Shown one piece after another: positions 1 to 10,829 of a stretch of DNA of 64,000 bases; the stretch's first letter is position 1; every line of letters starts with the position of its first letter. The position numbers were made by a program, and so were the translations under genes. Under the pieces are notes generated by a model. The model was not told where the DNA came from, did not search any database, and saw nothing but the letters and a program-made list of their open reading frames with translations. The DNA is from Eublepharis macularius (Eukaryota; Chordata; Lepidosauria; Squamata; Eublepharidae): the NCBI RefSeq assembly GCF_028583425.1, contig NC_072791.1, positions 197,446,311 through 197,510,310 on the forward strand, read 5' to 3'.

Positions 1-92
1 AAGCCTCTCAGGACCAAGTTAGACGTGCAGGTTTTTGAAGAGTTGGGTCTTCTGGGTTCTTCAGATCCAGCTCAGGTTTCCACTGCCGTATA

Positions 93-800
93 GCAGTTAA
101 AAATAAAAGAGAGCCCAAATGGCCTCAGAATGCCTTCACAGGGGAAGGAGCAAAAACCAAAGGGAAGCCCCCGGAACCAGGCAAACGTCAAATACAAACC
201 GGAGAACAACACAAGCAATGAAATATATATATATAGTAATTTATACAAAAGTGCAAAAGTGCAATTGTGTGCAAAACAATTTACAAAAATTACATAAACA
301 CAGTAAGGAGGTCTGTCTATAGACATATGGACTGTTCTTTCCTCTATTTGCACTCTCCACCTCCAGTTGAGCTTATCATTGTAATTGGTTGAATTTTTGT
401 AATTATCTTTGGCGACAGACCTCCTTACTGTGTTTATGTAATTTTTGTAAATTGTTTTGCACACAATTGCACTTTTGCACTTTTGTATAAATTACTATAT
501 ATTTTTTTTCATTGCTTGTGTTGTTCTCGGGTTTGTATTTGACATTCACAGGGGAAGGAGCAGCTCCCCCTCAAGCCCTTTCCCCATGTCACACTCACAA
601 TAACATGGAAGGAGCTTTTCCTCCCTGTTTGTACTGTGCACAGAATACTCCATGTGGAGCAGCAAGTACGGGGGAAAAACCTCCCACCCTTGTTATTTTG
701 ACAGAGGGAAACAGCTTGAGGGGGACGCAGGAGCCCCTCCTCCCCCTGTGGAGGCATTCTGAGGCCATTTAGAGGCTCTTTTATTTTTAACAGCTACTCC
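93..800. repeat. Large imperfect inverted repeat
   Basis: Positions 187-322 and 413-545 are near-perfect reverse complements (arms of about 135 bp, 90-bp spacer). Outside them, 93-155 pairs with about 738-800. The right arm holds about 190 extra bp (545-740) with no partner on the left. Open frames here are by-products of the symmetry. A related sequence lies at 52966-53130, so the outer part is a dispersed repeat. I do not recognise the family; a snap-back MITE or two copies in opposite orientation would both fit. Confidence 0.75.
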
Positions 801-839
801 CCAAAGCTGCTGTGTAGCTGCAGGGAACTCAAGTTGGGT

Positions 840-2310
840 CTGGGTCTGGGTCGTCTTCTGATTCAGATTCCTGTTTCTTTACAGATTTCAGTCCTTGCCC
901 AGTGCCTGGATGCCATGGTTGGTTGGTTGAGGGATAGTTGGCTGAAATTAAATCTATCGAAAACAGAAGCGATGTGGCTGCCTCAGTCTGTGACCATAGT
1001 GGGCCCTGCTCTTCCATCACGCCATTGACGGAGTCTAGCTTACAGCAGTTTGGGAATATGGTGGGATTCCACATTATCCATGGACAAGCAATTGTCCATG
1101 TTGGCAAGGTCGGCATTCTACTATCTCCGCTGAGCCCCTCCCCCCACTTATCTCCATATTTCCCTCAGTCTGAACTTGCTACAGTGATTCATGCTACTGG
1201 GAGAGCTGTGGTTATCAAAGGCTTATACTACATAGGAATTGGATGGTCTAGCTGTTTTACTGCTGCAAACTAACACGGCAAACTCCTTTGAAGCCTCACC
1301 CAAGCCAACTGACCCCCACACCAAAAGGAGATGTTTACATTTACTAGCAAAGGAATGTTTTGGTTGCATCCTCCCTCTCCCCCCCAACTGCATCTTCTCT
1401 CTCCTCCCCTCCTCCCCCCTCCTCTTCTATATTTGACCAGTTTCTGTACCGTGCATCTGACAAAGAGAACTTGATTCTCGAAAGCTTATGCTACAATAAA
1501 ATTGGTTAGTCTTAAAGGTGCTACTGGACTCTTTTTGATTTTGCTACTACAGACAAACACGGCTAACTCCTCTGGATCTATGTCTAGACTACTGTAATTC
1601 ACTATACATAGGGCTACTTCGGAGACTTCAATTGGTACAGAATGCAGCTGCCAGACTGCTGACTGGCACACTGTGGTCAGCTCATATCACTTTGATTCTG
1701 AAGCAGCTGCACTGGCTTCCAAATTAAATTCAAGCTGTTGGTCTTAACATTTAAAGCCCTTAATGGTCTGGGACCATCATACCTACAGGACTGCCTCTCC
1801 CAATATAACCCCCTGTGTGCCCTACAGTCCGCAACTTAAGGCCTGTTGGTAGTTCCTGGACCTAGAAGTGTTCGACAGTCTTCAACCAGAGGGAGGACTT
1901 TTATGGTTATGGCTCCCTCCCTCTAGGATTCATTAACAAAGGAGACTCACTGCCTCTAGGATTTGGTGAAATTCCAGTGGGCCAGCAAAGCCGAGATGTT
2001 TCATCAGGCATTTGGAGGCGGATTCTGATATTGTTATTGGCTTGGCTCTGTATGACTTATTATAGACAATGGGAATGAGCAGGATTTAATGATGGCCCTG
2101 TTCTTTTACATAAATGGGTTTTAATGTTTGTATTCTATTGTGTTATTGGTTTTTAATGTTTGTATTGCTATTTTGATATTTTATTGCCAGTTTTAATGTT
2201 TGTATTTATATTATTTTAAGTGTGTTTTTAATATGTATGCTGGAAACCTCCTCGAGCATTAAATATGGTGGAGAGGCAGTATATAAGTTAAATAAATAAT
2301 TTTATATAAA
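840..2310 (+). mobile_element. L2-type LINE fragment, degenerate, 3' end
   Basis: Translated pieces match the L2 reverse transcriptase C-terminal half: around 890-1010 a WLRDSWLKLNLSKTEA motif, and at 1580-1830 pieces such as QLVQNAAARLLTG, LHWLP and FKALNGLGPSYLQDCL. An AT-rich 3' tail follows to about 2310. Many stops and frame changes show an old dead copy. About 1190-1570 is a later repeat inserted in it. Confidence 0.75.
1190..1570 (+). repeat. Dispersed repeat (two overlapping copies) inside the L2 fragment
   Basis: The segment 1440-1570 has the tail 'TTAGTCTTAAAGGTGCTACT', then 'CTACTACAGACAAACACGGC', a module repeated in part at 8370-8700, 12430-12520, 47450-47540 and 53402-53580. 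An older, more diverged copy is at 1190-1300. At 1457-1500 the sequence reads CTGACAA, a GAGAA/TTCTC hairpin, then CGAAAGC. The repeat is common in reptile genomes; I cannot name its family with certainty. Confidence 0.6.
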
Positions 2311-2499
2311 CTTTTCTAAAATGCTGTTTTAATGTTGAAACGTTCTAATGTTTTTGGTGTTTTCTGACTCGGGAACCCTATTTGGGTGGAATGGTGACAT
2401 AGGAGTGCTTTAAATAATTAAGTAAATTAATTAAATAAGTTTTCTCACAATAAAGATGATCACATTCCACTCCATATAACTCCATTCCATTTGAAGATT

Positions 2500-2710
2500 C
2501 ATGAGCACATGAAGCTGTCTCTTACTGAATCAGATCATCGGCCCATCAAGGTCAGTACTGTCTATTCAGACTGGTAGTGGCTCTCCCATCATCTCAGATA
2601 ATGGGTGTATCACATCATCTGTTACCTGATTCCCTTTTTAAAACAGGAGATGTCAGAGAATGAACCTGGGATCTTATTGTACCACTGAGCCACAGCCCTC
2701 CCCTAAAACT
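2500..2710 (-). mobile_element. tRNA-derived SINE (minus strand)
   Basis: Read on the minus strand it starts with GGCTGTGGCTCAGTGGTAC (A-box-like) followed by a B-box-like CCAGGTTCATTC, and ends with the 'GACCTTGATGGGCC' tail. Copies of the same family are at 4905-5095, 10390-10580, 31665-31810 and 41255-41560, all in the same orientation relative to this window. Confidence 0.7.
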
Positions 2711-3290
2711 ACTGCAAATAAACTGCAGTCTGTGAATTTTCTCACCCTGCCATAAAACATATTTTTTCTACTCCCAATCCACCATTTGATTTTCTCGGAG
2801 TGAAAATTTACTCTGAAAAAGATTTCTGGGGATCTTAAAAGCTATAGTTGGTATTACATTTTTGTTGGTTTTGGATTAGCATCAAGTATTGCTAAGTACT
2901 CTGTTTCCCTAATTGTTATTTTCTTTTCTCCATACCTGAAGAAGGAGCTAAGAAAACTTTTCATTCACTCCCTCAGGGCATGCTTAGAGCTTTCTGTGCC
3001 CATCTAAGAATGATGATTATATTATTTATAAAGTTCATCAACCACAATACATGGATTGGACTTTTTAAAAAGAATAAACAGCTGTACATCCATGGGGAAA
3101 TTAGCCATTGTTATCTTTCCTGTAGCCAACTGTTCTACTGATGATCTAGTTGGAGCCGGCCCCTGCTGAAGGTCCACGGGGAGAGGTCAGTTCTCAGCCT
3201 GAACTCTCCCCCATCTCAGCATTTTCCCTGCCCCCCAAATAAGGTGTGTATACACACTTTTCTACTTGTATGATCTGTTTGTAAGCTCTC
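2711..3290. other. No recognisable feature
   Basis: AT-rich single-copy-looking sequence. I see no coding exon, RNA gene or clear repeat. Confidence 0.5.
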
Positions 3291-3420
3291 TTATTTTATT
3301 TATTTATTATATTTATAGTCCACTCTCCCTGCAGAGCAGGCCCAGAGCAGATTACATCACAGTATAAAACAGGTAGCATAATAAAACCAGATTCGATTTA
3401 TAAAATCCAGCAGCACATTA
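3291..3420 (-). mobile_element. LINE 3'-end fragment (minus strand)
   Basis: TTATTTATTTATTATATTTATAGTCC-like lead followed by 'GCAGAGCAGGCCCAGAGCAG' is the reverse complement of the common L2/SINE 3' tail. The same type of end recurs at 10830-10990, 50270-50400 and 62310-62660. Remnant only. Confidence 0.5.
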
Positions 3421-3833
3421 TCCTTCTTCTGAAATTCAAAAGTCTCTATGTTTGTCTATGAAGAACAGGGTGTGGGTTATCAAGCTAAACATTTTTTTCC
3501 TTATGCCATTACCCTAGTCCCTCTCAATCTCAATAAAGCAATCATCTAACAAACAGGATTTGTTCCAGTTTTACCTTGTAACTTGTAAGCATTAAAATTA
3601 TTCCATGGCCTGGCATCTAGCTTTAGTACTCAAAATATAGGGTTCCGGGGGTTCTAGGCCACCTAACAACCATGATAGGCCCTCTGAGGTATATTTTAGA
3701 AGGCCCCAAGGGCATGATTTGCCCCCTACTTCTATTCAAGCCCCACCCACGCACCCCAACCTGGCTTTCTCTACCCTGCCTCCCTTTAACTATATGCTTG
3801 GCTGAGGACAACAATCTTACTTTCTTTATCCGA

Positions 3834-3951
3834 GGGCGAAGCTACAAGTGACGAATGACACTTGAACGGCAAGTGTATTTCTCCCTGTTCACTTGCACTC
3901 CACTCAATCCACTTGCTGTTCAAGTGTCATTCGTCACTTGTAGCTTGGTCC
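3834..3951. mobile_element. 118-bp hairpin MITE, copy 1
   Basis: Near-perfect palindrome: arms of about 42 bp starting GGGCGAAGCTACAAGTGACG and ending with its complement, with a spacer of about 34 bp. It differs from the copy at 41278-41395 by only three substitutions. No open frame. The target duplication is not clear. Confidence 0.8.
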
Positions 3952-4091
3952 CAAATCCACCCATGTTATGGTGATCCCACCTAGAATCTCTCTTTAACCA
4001 ATTGGCTGCCTCTGTTCCATTCTCCCCCTAGGCTTTGTTTGGTATTTTTCTCCTGTTTGCTGGAGTCACTTGTCACAGCCCAAGAGTCATT

Positions 4092-4209
4092 GGGCCAAGC
4101 TACACATGACGGATGACACTTGAACGGCAAGTGGATTGAGTGGAGGGCAAGTGAACAGGGAGAAATACACTTGCTGTTCAAGTGTCATTCGTCCTGTGTA
4201 GCTTGGCCC
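4092..4209. mobile_element. 118-bp hairpin MITE, copy 2
   Basis: Same length and family as 3834-3951, only 140 bp further on, with the central spacer in the opposite orientation. Arms begin GGGCCAAGCTACACATGACG. The two neighbouring copies could pair with each other as well as fold alone. Confidence 0.8.
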
Positions 4210-4479
4210 TGAGAGGCTTCTACAGCCAAGTGGAAAGGGTCTTGCTAACTGCTTTGATATTTCCCTTATATGTGAGGAAAGGTTCCAAAAGAAGCCTGGC
4301 CCTCAGGGGACCAGCATTTTTTTTAACTCTAGCAAAGAAAGAAACAAGAGACGCAGTCCCACTCAAGTGGACACCATTAACCACACAGGACTGGAGTCCA
4401 TCTGCTTTAGCTAGTGGTGGGAAGGGAAAAGTACAGTGTGTGTCCTAGAAGCCTAGTTGGTTTCTTTGCTTTGTGTAGA

Positions 4480-4745
4480 ATGGTTTACTTATGTATTTAT
4501 TTACTTATTTACTTTTACTTCATTTATATCCCACTTTCCTGCCCAATGCGAATCCAAAGAAGTTTACATTATTCGCCTCTTCTCCATTTGATCGTCACAA
4601 CAAGCACCTATGAGGTAGGTTAGGCTGAAGGTGTGTGATAGGCCCAAGGTTGCCCAGCCAGCTTCCATGGAAGAGAGGGGATTCCAGCCTGGGTCTCCCA
4701 GATCCTGATCTGACACTCTAACCACTATACAACACTGGCTCTTCA
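4480..4745 (-). mobile_element. tRNA-type SINE with LINE tail (minus strand)
   Basis: ATTTATTTACTTATTTACTT lead, 'TTTATATCCCACTTTCCTGC', then 'CAAGGTTGCCCAGCCAGCTT' and a terminal 'CTAACCACTATACAACACTG', the reverse complement of a SINE head. Sauria-SINE-like family, also at 11060-11330, 15255-15450, 31445-31630, 32100-33040 and 49245-49520. Confidence 0.65.
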
Positions 4746-4904
4746 GTGCTCAAATTAGGGGAACAAAGGTGGGGAGGCCTCTCATGAAAAGCAATGGATA
4801 CATTTCTGACCATTTTCTTCAGGAATTAAGGAGGTAGCAGGAGGATAGAGTCCAGTTCAGGACAAGATAAGGCCCCTGCCCTGTAAATGCCAAACACATA
4901 TGCA

Positions 4905-5095
4905 TAAAGCTGCCTAATAGCAAGTTAGACCATTGATCTATCAAGGTCAGTATTGTCTATTTTTACAGGCTACAGCTCTCCCGGGTCTCAGGTGCAGATC
5001 TTTCACACCACCGCAGCTGTTCAACAGGAGATGCCAAGGGCTGAACTTGGGACCTTCTGCGTGCAAAGCAGATACTGTACCACAGCCACATCCAA
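4905..5095 (-). mobile_element. tRNA-derived SINE (minus strand)
   Basis: Contains the family tail 'GATCTATCAAGGTCAGTATT' and, on the minus strand, 'GAAGGTCCCAAGTTCAGCCC' in the B-box position. Same family as 2500-2710. Confidence 0.65.
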
Positions 5096-5885
5096 TATTA
5101 CTTTGACATAGTGTGGAATCAGATAGGCATAGAGATTTTGGTGCCAAGCAGACTTTGATCAATGAAAGGAGTAATCTGGTGTGCATCACTTCTATCCTTC
5201 ACCAACTCTTTCTTGGGGAGAGTCTGTGTTGGGTGATCCCAGCACTGAGCGGAGGATATTTCCCTTTCGGGACCCTATAGCTCAGCGTTGTAAGAACAAA
5301 GAGGAAAAGGCATTTAGTGACAAGAATAAAAAAAAGAATGCTCCTGACAACATCGTTATCTTACATCATTGCAGGAAGCAGTTGGTCTTGCATGGAAGGG
5401 GTGTGAGATTTCCAAGCACTTTCCTGGTTGCTGTGTATATGCTCTCAAAATCTGGCACAGACTGACCCCAGAATTATATGAGCCATTTGTACAGCATGCT
5501 GTAGGAGCAGAGAAAGATATGAGGCTTATGCCAGAAACATATATAATTGAACTGAGCAAGTCAAAAGCAAGGGACCATTGGCAGGATCACAGAACAGTAG
5601 TTGGTTACATTATTATATAAATCTCTCAGAGCTTTTTTTCTCCTCATTCTGAAATAAATATATACAAGTAAAATGTGCTGTTTTCTTTTCCTGGATCGCA
5701 TCTGGTACTGGAGCTAAGAAGGGACAAAAGTGTCTGGCTACAAGGAGGTAAAGCTTGGAAATAAGGAGAGTTCTGCACCCCTCTTGCCATTTGTGTTCTT
5801 TTTTCGTATCAAATAAGGCCTCTTATCCCTAGCTTCACTGGTGCCTGGGGCTGAGGCAGACACATAAATGATGATGGTCTTATCA
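5096..5885. other. No recognisable feature
   Basis: No coding exon or repeat recognised. Short open frames at 5181-5620 overlap each other on both strands and have no family resemblance. Confidence 0.5.
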
Positions 5886-6066
5886 TGCCTAGCTACAAGT
5901 GATGCCTTACACTCCCCTCAAGTTTTGATGGGAAATGTAGGTGTCCTGGTTTTACAGCTTGGCTCTCCGTTACAGCTGCAAGACCAGGACGCCTACATTT
6001 CCCATCAAAACTTGAGGGAAGCTGACAAGTGTCCAACCTGTGTCAGGCGTCACTTGTAGCTTGGCT
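5886..6066. mobile_element. 181-bp hairpin MITE related to the 118-bp family
   Basis: Outer arms GCCTAGCTACAAGTGATGCC and GGCGTCACTTGTAGCTTGGC match the ends of the 118-bp hairpins. Inner arms of about 40 bp (centred on TTTTGATGGGAAATGTAGG) are a second palindrome. The shared ends with a different core suggest one transposase mobilised both. Confidence 0.75.
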
Positions 6067-8030
6067 CTTAGGCTTTCATTTCCACTGTACTGGGTGCCTT
6101 GTTTGGCTGAGCATGCAGAGCAGGAAGGCAAGAAATTACCCCTCGTAAGAGGATCCTGCCTAGATAACACTTCCCTCACCCAGGCTTTCTCCTAGAGGGA
6201 CAGTCAACTGACTTTTAAAACTGGTTTTAAAAGCCTGAGATTTGAAGCACCCAGGCACTATTACATTGTCTGAAAGAGGTGAGAAAAGTAGTGGGGAAAG
6301 AGCCTTTCAGTATATCTCTATCAGTTTAAAATATAGAAATGTAGGAGACCTAGGTTAGGTTAGATGGGATATATCATAAGCTATAGTGAGTTGCCAGTTC
6401 CTGACAGGACTTCTGAGTCTTCAAGGGAGAAAAACCCATTGAAATTAGTGGGGCTTTCTTCTGAGTAAATGTTGCTGAGGTAAACGGCAGGGAGAATTGT
6501 AGGCTTTATTCATATCAGTAATGGTGGGAGAAGCTAGACCTGGTGAAATTTTCCCTTCTACATAACTCTCAGCCATCTTGGGATTTAGACCAGGTACACA
6601 GATGGCAAATATCCTTTGCTACTCACACTATCAAAAAAGATTCAAAAGGAGCTTGTAGGTTCCACAGAATCAGAAATGATGGAATCTTACAACATGAACT
6701 TAGAATCAATGACTCTATAAGAATCCTCTTGTCCCACTGTTTTGTATAAAGCTAATAGAGAAATCGTAAATTAACAATTGGGAAACAATTAACAGAAATA
6801 TCCTTTGCTGTTTAATGTGCATTTTGATTCCTCTGAGAGAGGGGATAACTAATATTAAAATAACAACAACAACCATGAAACTACATGACTACATTTAAGT
6901 TGGCTTATTTAAAATAAATCCCCAAAGACCAACTGTGTTATGTAAAAATAAGTAGCAGTAGATCTGGAAAACATATAATAAAATTCATTTTCAATCAGAT
7001 TTTTTTCAAGTGCTACTTCCAATATTACTCATTGCCTATGAGAGTTCTTAACCTAGAAAAATAGGTCTTCACATAGCAGAGGGCTTAGAAAAATCAGGTT
7101 AATACCATTCATAACATAGGCTTTCTTATTACACTAAGAACATTCAAACCTCATCACAAACTTTCAAACCTAAAAAAAAACCTTCGTGAGCTGCAGAGGT
7201 TTTCTTCATCCCCAACTGAAATTGTAAAGATTTTTTTTAACTCACCAGCTGAAGTAAAAACGGAAGAATCAGCTGCAAGAGTTCAGTGTAGTGAAATTAG
7301 CCGATAGTCTGTACATCCATTTCCCACATCTGTCAGTTTTCAACATACTAACCTATCAGGATTTAAACTAAGTGGGCTTTGGCTATTGCCACACGGGTCA
7401 GTAACCTTCTGGTCATTCTATCTAGAGTTCAGTGACATTTGATGTAGAATTTTAACTTGACTAAAGTATTTGTAGAACTGAATAGCATGAGTTGAGAGGA
7501 CATTCACCTGGCTGAGAGATTACTCCCAAGACAGAAGAAAAATGGACTTATGTATAGAAATGTCAGCAAAACAAGAGTATAATATGGAACATGATTAAGG
7601 AAGATACGGGAAAGTGTTGGGAAGCACTCTGCCCATCGGACTCAGCCATAAATATAATACATTTAATAAGTACCAAATTGATCATTCCTTTGTTTACAAC
7701 TTGGACCTTCTAGTCCAAGTTGTTCTACTTTTTATGTCATTCTTATATGCCAATAACATTTTAATTTGATCCTTCCTTCAATAAGATTAGGGCAGCATGT
7801 ACACAGTTCTCCTCTCATTTTACTCCCATAACAACCCTGTGATGCAAATTAAGTGTGAGAGAAAGAATAATCCGTTAATCCATTGCCCCTATGCGAATTC
7901 AGATGCTGTTTCCCACACCTACTCTGCACTACTACATGCATTTGCTCAGGAAGAACCACTGTGTGTAATATCAAATTTATATTGTGTGTTGCTTTTAATT
8001 ATTTATATGTAAATATATGATAGTTTTATA
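6067..8030. other. AT-rich intergenic sequence
   Basis: Mostly featureless. About 6440-6500 carries 'CCCATTGAAATTAGTGGGGC', a fragment of a short dispersed palindromic repeat. About 7797-7860 resembles a SINE tail on the minus strand. No exon seen. Confidence 0.45.
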
Positions 8031-8240
8031 TTTGCATAGTTGTAAGTTAATTGATTAGATGTAGTGTTTTTAAAAGTTTTAAATGGTATGCGATGTTTGT
8101 ATTTCTGTTATCTGCCCTGAGCCTGCGAAAGCGGGGAGGGCGGAATACAAATGTAATAAATTAAATTAAATTAAATTAAATTAAATTAAATTAAATTAAA
8201 TTAAATTAAATTAAATTAAATTAAATTAAATTAAATTAAT
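8031..8240 (+). repeat. LINE 3' end with (AAATT)n microsatellite
   Basis: 'CTGCCCTGAGCCTGCGAAAG' followed by 'GGGGAGGGCGGAATACAAAT' is the typical L2-type LINE 3' end. It runs straight into about 80 bp of perfect pentanucleotide repeat from 8156, presumably grown from the LINE's own A/T-rich tail. Confidence 0.75.
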
Positions 8241-8369
8241 ATATAGGTCAAGGTCATACAGTAAGCACTGTGGATGAGTAAGGATCTAAACCTCCAACAC
8301 ATCACTCAGTGTATGTGGAAAATGTGGGTTTGCTTTGAATTTATTTTTTAAAATGCTCTACAAATGCAA

Positions 8370-8700
8370 ATTGAGATGAGTAGCCATGTTAGTCTGTCTG
8401 CAGCAGCAGAAAAGAGCAAGAGTCCAGTAACACCTATAAGACTAACAACAATTTTGGTAGGTTGTTGTGGGTTTTCCGGGCTGTATGGCCGTGGTCTTGG
8501 CATTGTAGTTCCTGATGTTTCGCCAGCAGCTGTGGCTGGCATCTTCAGAAGTGTAGCACCAAAAGACAGGGATCTCTCAGTGTCACAGTGTGGAAAAGAA
8601 GTTGGCAGGTAATTTTGGTAGGGTTATTCGTGAAAGCTCATACCCTACCACAGATTTTGTTAGTCTTCTAGGTGCTACTGGACTCTTGCTCTTTTCCAAT
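8370..8700. mobile_element. Dispersed repeat split by a Penelope-like fragment
   Basis: The outer repeat ('AGTCCAGTAACACCTATAAG' to 'GTGCTACTGGACTCTTGCTC') is imperfectly self-complementary and interrupted at about 8461-8610. The inner segment ('GTTTTCCGGGCTGTATGGCC', 'ATGTTTCGCCAGCAGCTGTG') is a repeat I associate with Penelope-like retroelement ends. On the minus strand at 8548-8514 it carries a hammerhead-type core (separate entry). Confidence 0.6.
8514..8548 (-). ncRNA. Hammerhead-ribozyme-like motif
   Basis: Minus strand from 8548: CTGAAGA, then helix II (GCCAGC/GCTGGC with a 7-nt loop), then GAAAC and ATC. CUGANGA, helix II and GAAA are the invariant hammerhead core, and AUC is an allowed cleavage triplet. 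Helix III is at best two base pairs, as in minimal Penelope-type ribozymes, and one of these is mismatched in this copy. Helix I would be about three pairs including a wobble. Activity is unproven. Confidence 0.5.
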
Positions 8701-9289
8701 GCAAATTCATTATCCTTATACTGTGGGTTTGTGTGGTGATGGCTAATTTAGTCTAAAAGTTTTGCAAAATAATCCAGGATGATTACCCTCATATTTCAAA
8801 TAGGAAGCTAAGAAACAGCAGTGTATTACAACCCTAAAATATAGCCCACTTTTATGTCAGTATTTCATCTGCTTGGGTAAGTGGCAGAGCCTGTAATATA
8901 AGGTATATGTGTATATATAATATACTGTAACACAATGTATAGTTTATCTTCATATATCAGCCGGGGAAGGCTTACTGAGAGAGAATAGTTAATGACAAAT
9001 ACAGAGTCCAGTAATGGAGACCACAATTGGTATCTCATTTCTACAGTTTGGTCTTGGGTTTGTGACAATCAAGGTTGTCCTGGGAGGTTTGGTGGGTAGG
9101 GTACTTGGAGAGGGAACCTCACTCAACTTGCCAAAGAGGCAAAAGTGAATCACCACATTGGATGAACCTTTAGGAATTCCCCCAATCTCTATGGTATTTA
9201 TTCCTACACTGTTTCTACACGCCCTTAAAGGGGTGGCTCACTCACTGAACACTGGTGGCTTTTACTCATGAATCCAGACGTCTCCATTT

Positions 9290-9423
9290 GCAAAACAGTT
9301 GCAGGCCATCTGGCTTCCAATTTTTGGGCACTTTTTTGGGAACACACTTTCCACAGTCCCAGAAAAGGTGCCAAAAAACAAAAAACCAGAAGCCAAACAG
9401 CCCGTATCCGTTTTGCAAACAGA
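9290..9423. repeat. Imperfect palindrome of about 130 bp
   Basis: Left arm TTTGCAAAACAGTTGCAGGC... and right arm ending ...TATCCGTTTTGCAAA pair with mismatches over about 60 bp each side, centred near 9355. Several short frames on both strands here are by-products. MITE-like; family not known. Confidence 0.6.
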
Positions 9424-9847
9424 GTCCTCGGCAGCATTCCGGTGGTGTGCCATCCTTTTACGGGTGTGTGGAAATGGACCTAGAGAGCCGTGCAGTGCCA
9501 TCTCCCTCCCTGTTCTGGCCTCAGCCTTCCTTGTCTGACAGTCTCCTCAAGAGCTAGAACCCACCCTGCAGGTTATTGCTTGGCAAGGTCTGGCGATAGG
9601 TCTGGCACATGAGGGTTGTGGCCTTGCAAACCAGTTGATCCAACAAAGCTCCCTTCCCTCAGGTTAAATAGGTTGGGAGAAAGCAGCCCCCAACTGTTCT
9701 GAAGGCAGCTGCTGGACTTCACCTGGCTAGGTCCTAACGGGGACAGAATCCTGCAGAAGACTAAGTCAGTGAGGGCAATGGAGCACAGGCTGCTAGCCTG
9801 GCACTGGATCCTCTCCCAGATGCATCTGTGCAAGCCTTCTGCTTCTG

Positions 9848-10195
9848 CTATTCCTGCCAGGTAGTGAAGAATCTTGGAGGGCTCAGGCCCAGGCCCTGTT
9901 CTGGCAAGGCTACAGTAGCTTTCACAGAATGTGGGAGGGCAGCTGATGGTTCCTCAGTGGCTGCCTCCTTGAGATTGGCCCCTGGAGCTGCTGGGCCAGG
10001 GTCTGAAATGGCCCCCATGCAGGGGACTCCCTGACCTTCCTGTTCTTCCTCAGATAACATTCCCGGTTCCTCCGGCTCACCATCTGATGATTCCGAGTTT
10101 GAGTCCATGGACTGCCAGAGGGGACTCATTACCCTGCCTGGTTTTACTCCTGCTTCCGTATCGAGCCGCCCTAGGGGCAGCTTAGAAGTAGGCAA
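9848..10195 (-). other. Unidentified acidic open frame (115 codons)
   Basis: The frame has an acidic stretch (SNSESSDGEPEEPGM, then SEEEQEGQG) followed by a Pro/Ala-rich part. An adjacent minus-strand frame continues at 9573-9833. No domain recognised. It may be part of an old retroelement or of a non-coding repeat; there is no splice context to support a host exon. Confidence 0.2.
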
Positions 10196-10389
10196 TAAGT
10201 GCCTTCCCTAAGGTGGGAGACTGCCTTTAACTGTCCCCAGATATTACATTCAAATGAAATGATAAAATAAAATAAAAACACAGTGTGAAAACTTGAGTTG
10301 GAGGAGGAGAGGAATTTGAAATTTCAGACGCTTGGGGAAAAGATAAAACAGTGGCGAGACTAGGAATTCTTTGTTATTTCTGAGGAGCA

Positions 10390-10580
10390 ATTGACCACAT
10401 GAAGCCGCCTTATACTCAGTCAGACAATTCGCCTATCGAATCTTGTCTATGGTGACTGGCAAAGGCTCTCTTGGTTCTCTAGCAGATGTCATCAGCTGCT
10501 ACTCAGTTGGTGATGCCAGGGCTTGAACAGGTGAACTTCTCCATGCAAAGCCACTGAGCCACAGTACATGATCTTGGAGG
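10390..10580 (-). mobile_element. tRNA-derived SINE (minus strand)
   Basis: Tail 'CCTTATACTCAGTCAGACAA' and, near 10500-10565, the reverse complement of a SINE head ('GCAAAGCCACTGAGCCACAG'). Same family as 2500-2710, with internal losses. Confidence 0.55.
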
Positions 10581-10829
10581 CTGAAAGACTCATTGAACAG
10601 TAGAGTTCTATAGCCTGTGGGACAGTTAATGACAGTTGGGTGAAGGGAGGGAAAGAACACAGTTGAGAGAAGCCTGGAGGAGAGAAACAGACATCCCTGT
10701 CTAAATTGTAAGTATCATTAACAAATACAAATATTAAGCTCAAGTACAGTTTTTAAAAAAGATAATAATAATATATTGTGGGGATTTTGGCATTGCTTTC
10801 TTACCTTTACTTTGAAGTGCTTTAAGCAT

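Noticed and set aside
3834-4209. Hairpins considered as microRNA genes
   Set aside because: Multi-copy elements with identical ends and fixed length fit MITEs better; no evidence of processing.
8156-8240. Regular AAATT repeat considered as a functional array
   Set aside because: A perfect pentanucleotide run directly after a LINE 3' end is an ordinary microsatellite; no spacers as in CRISPR.
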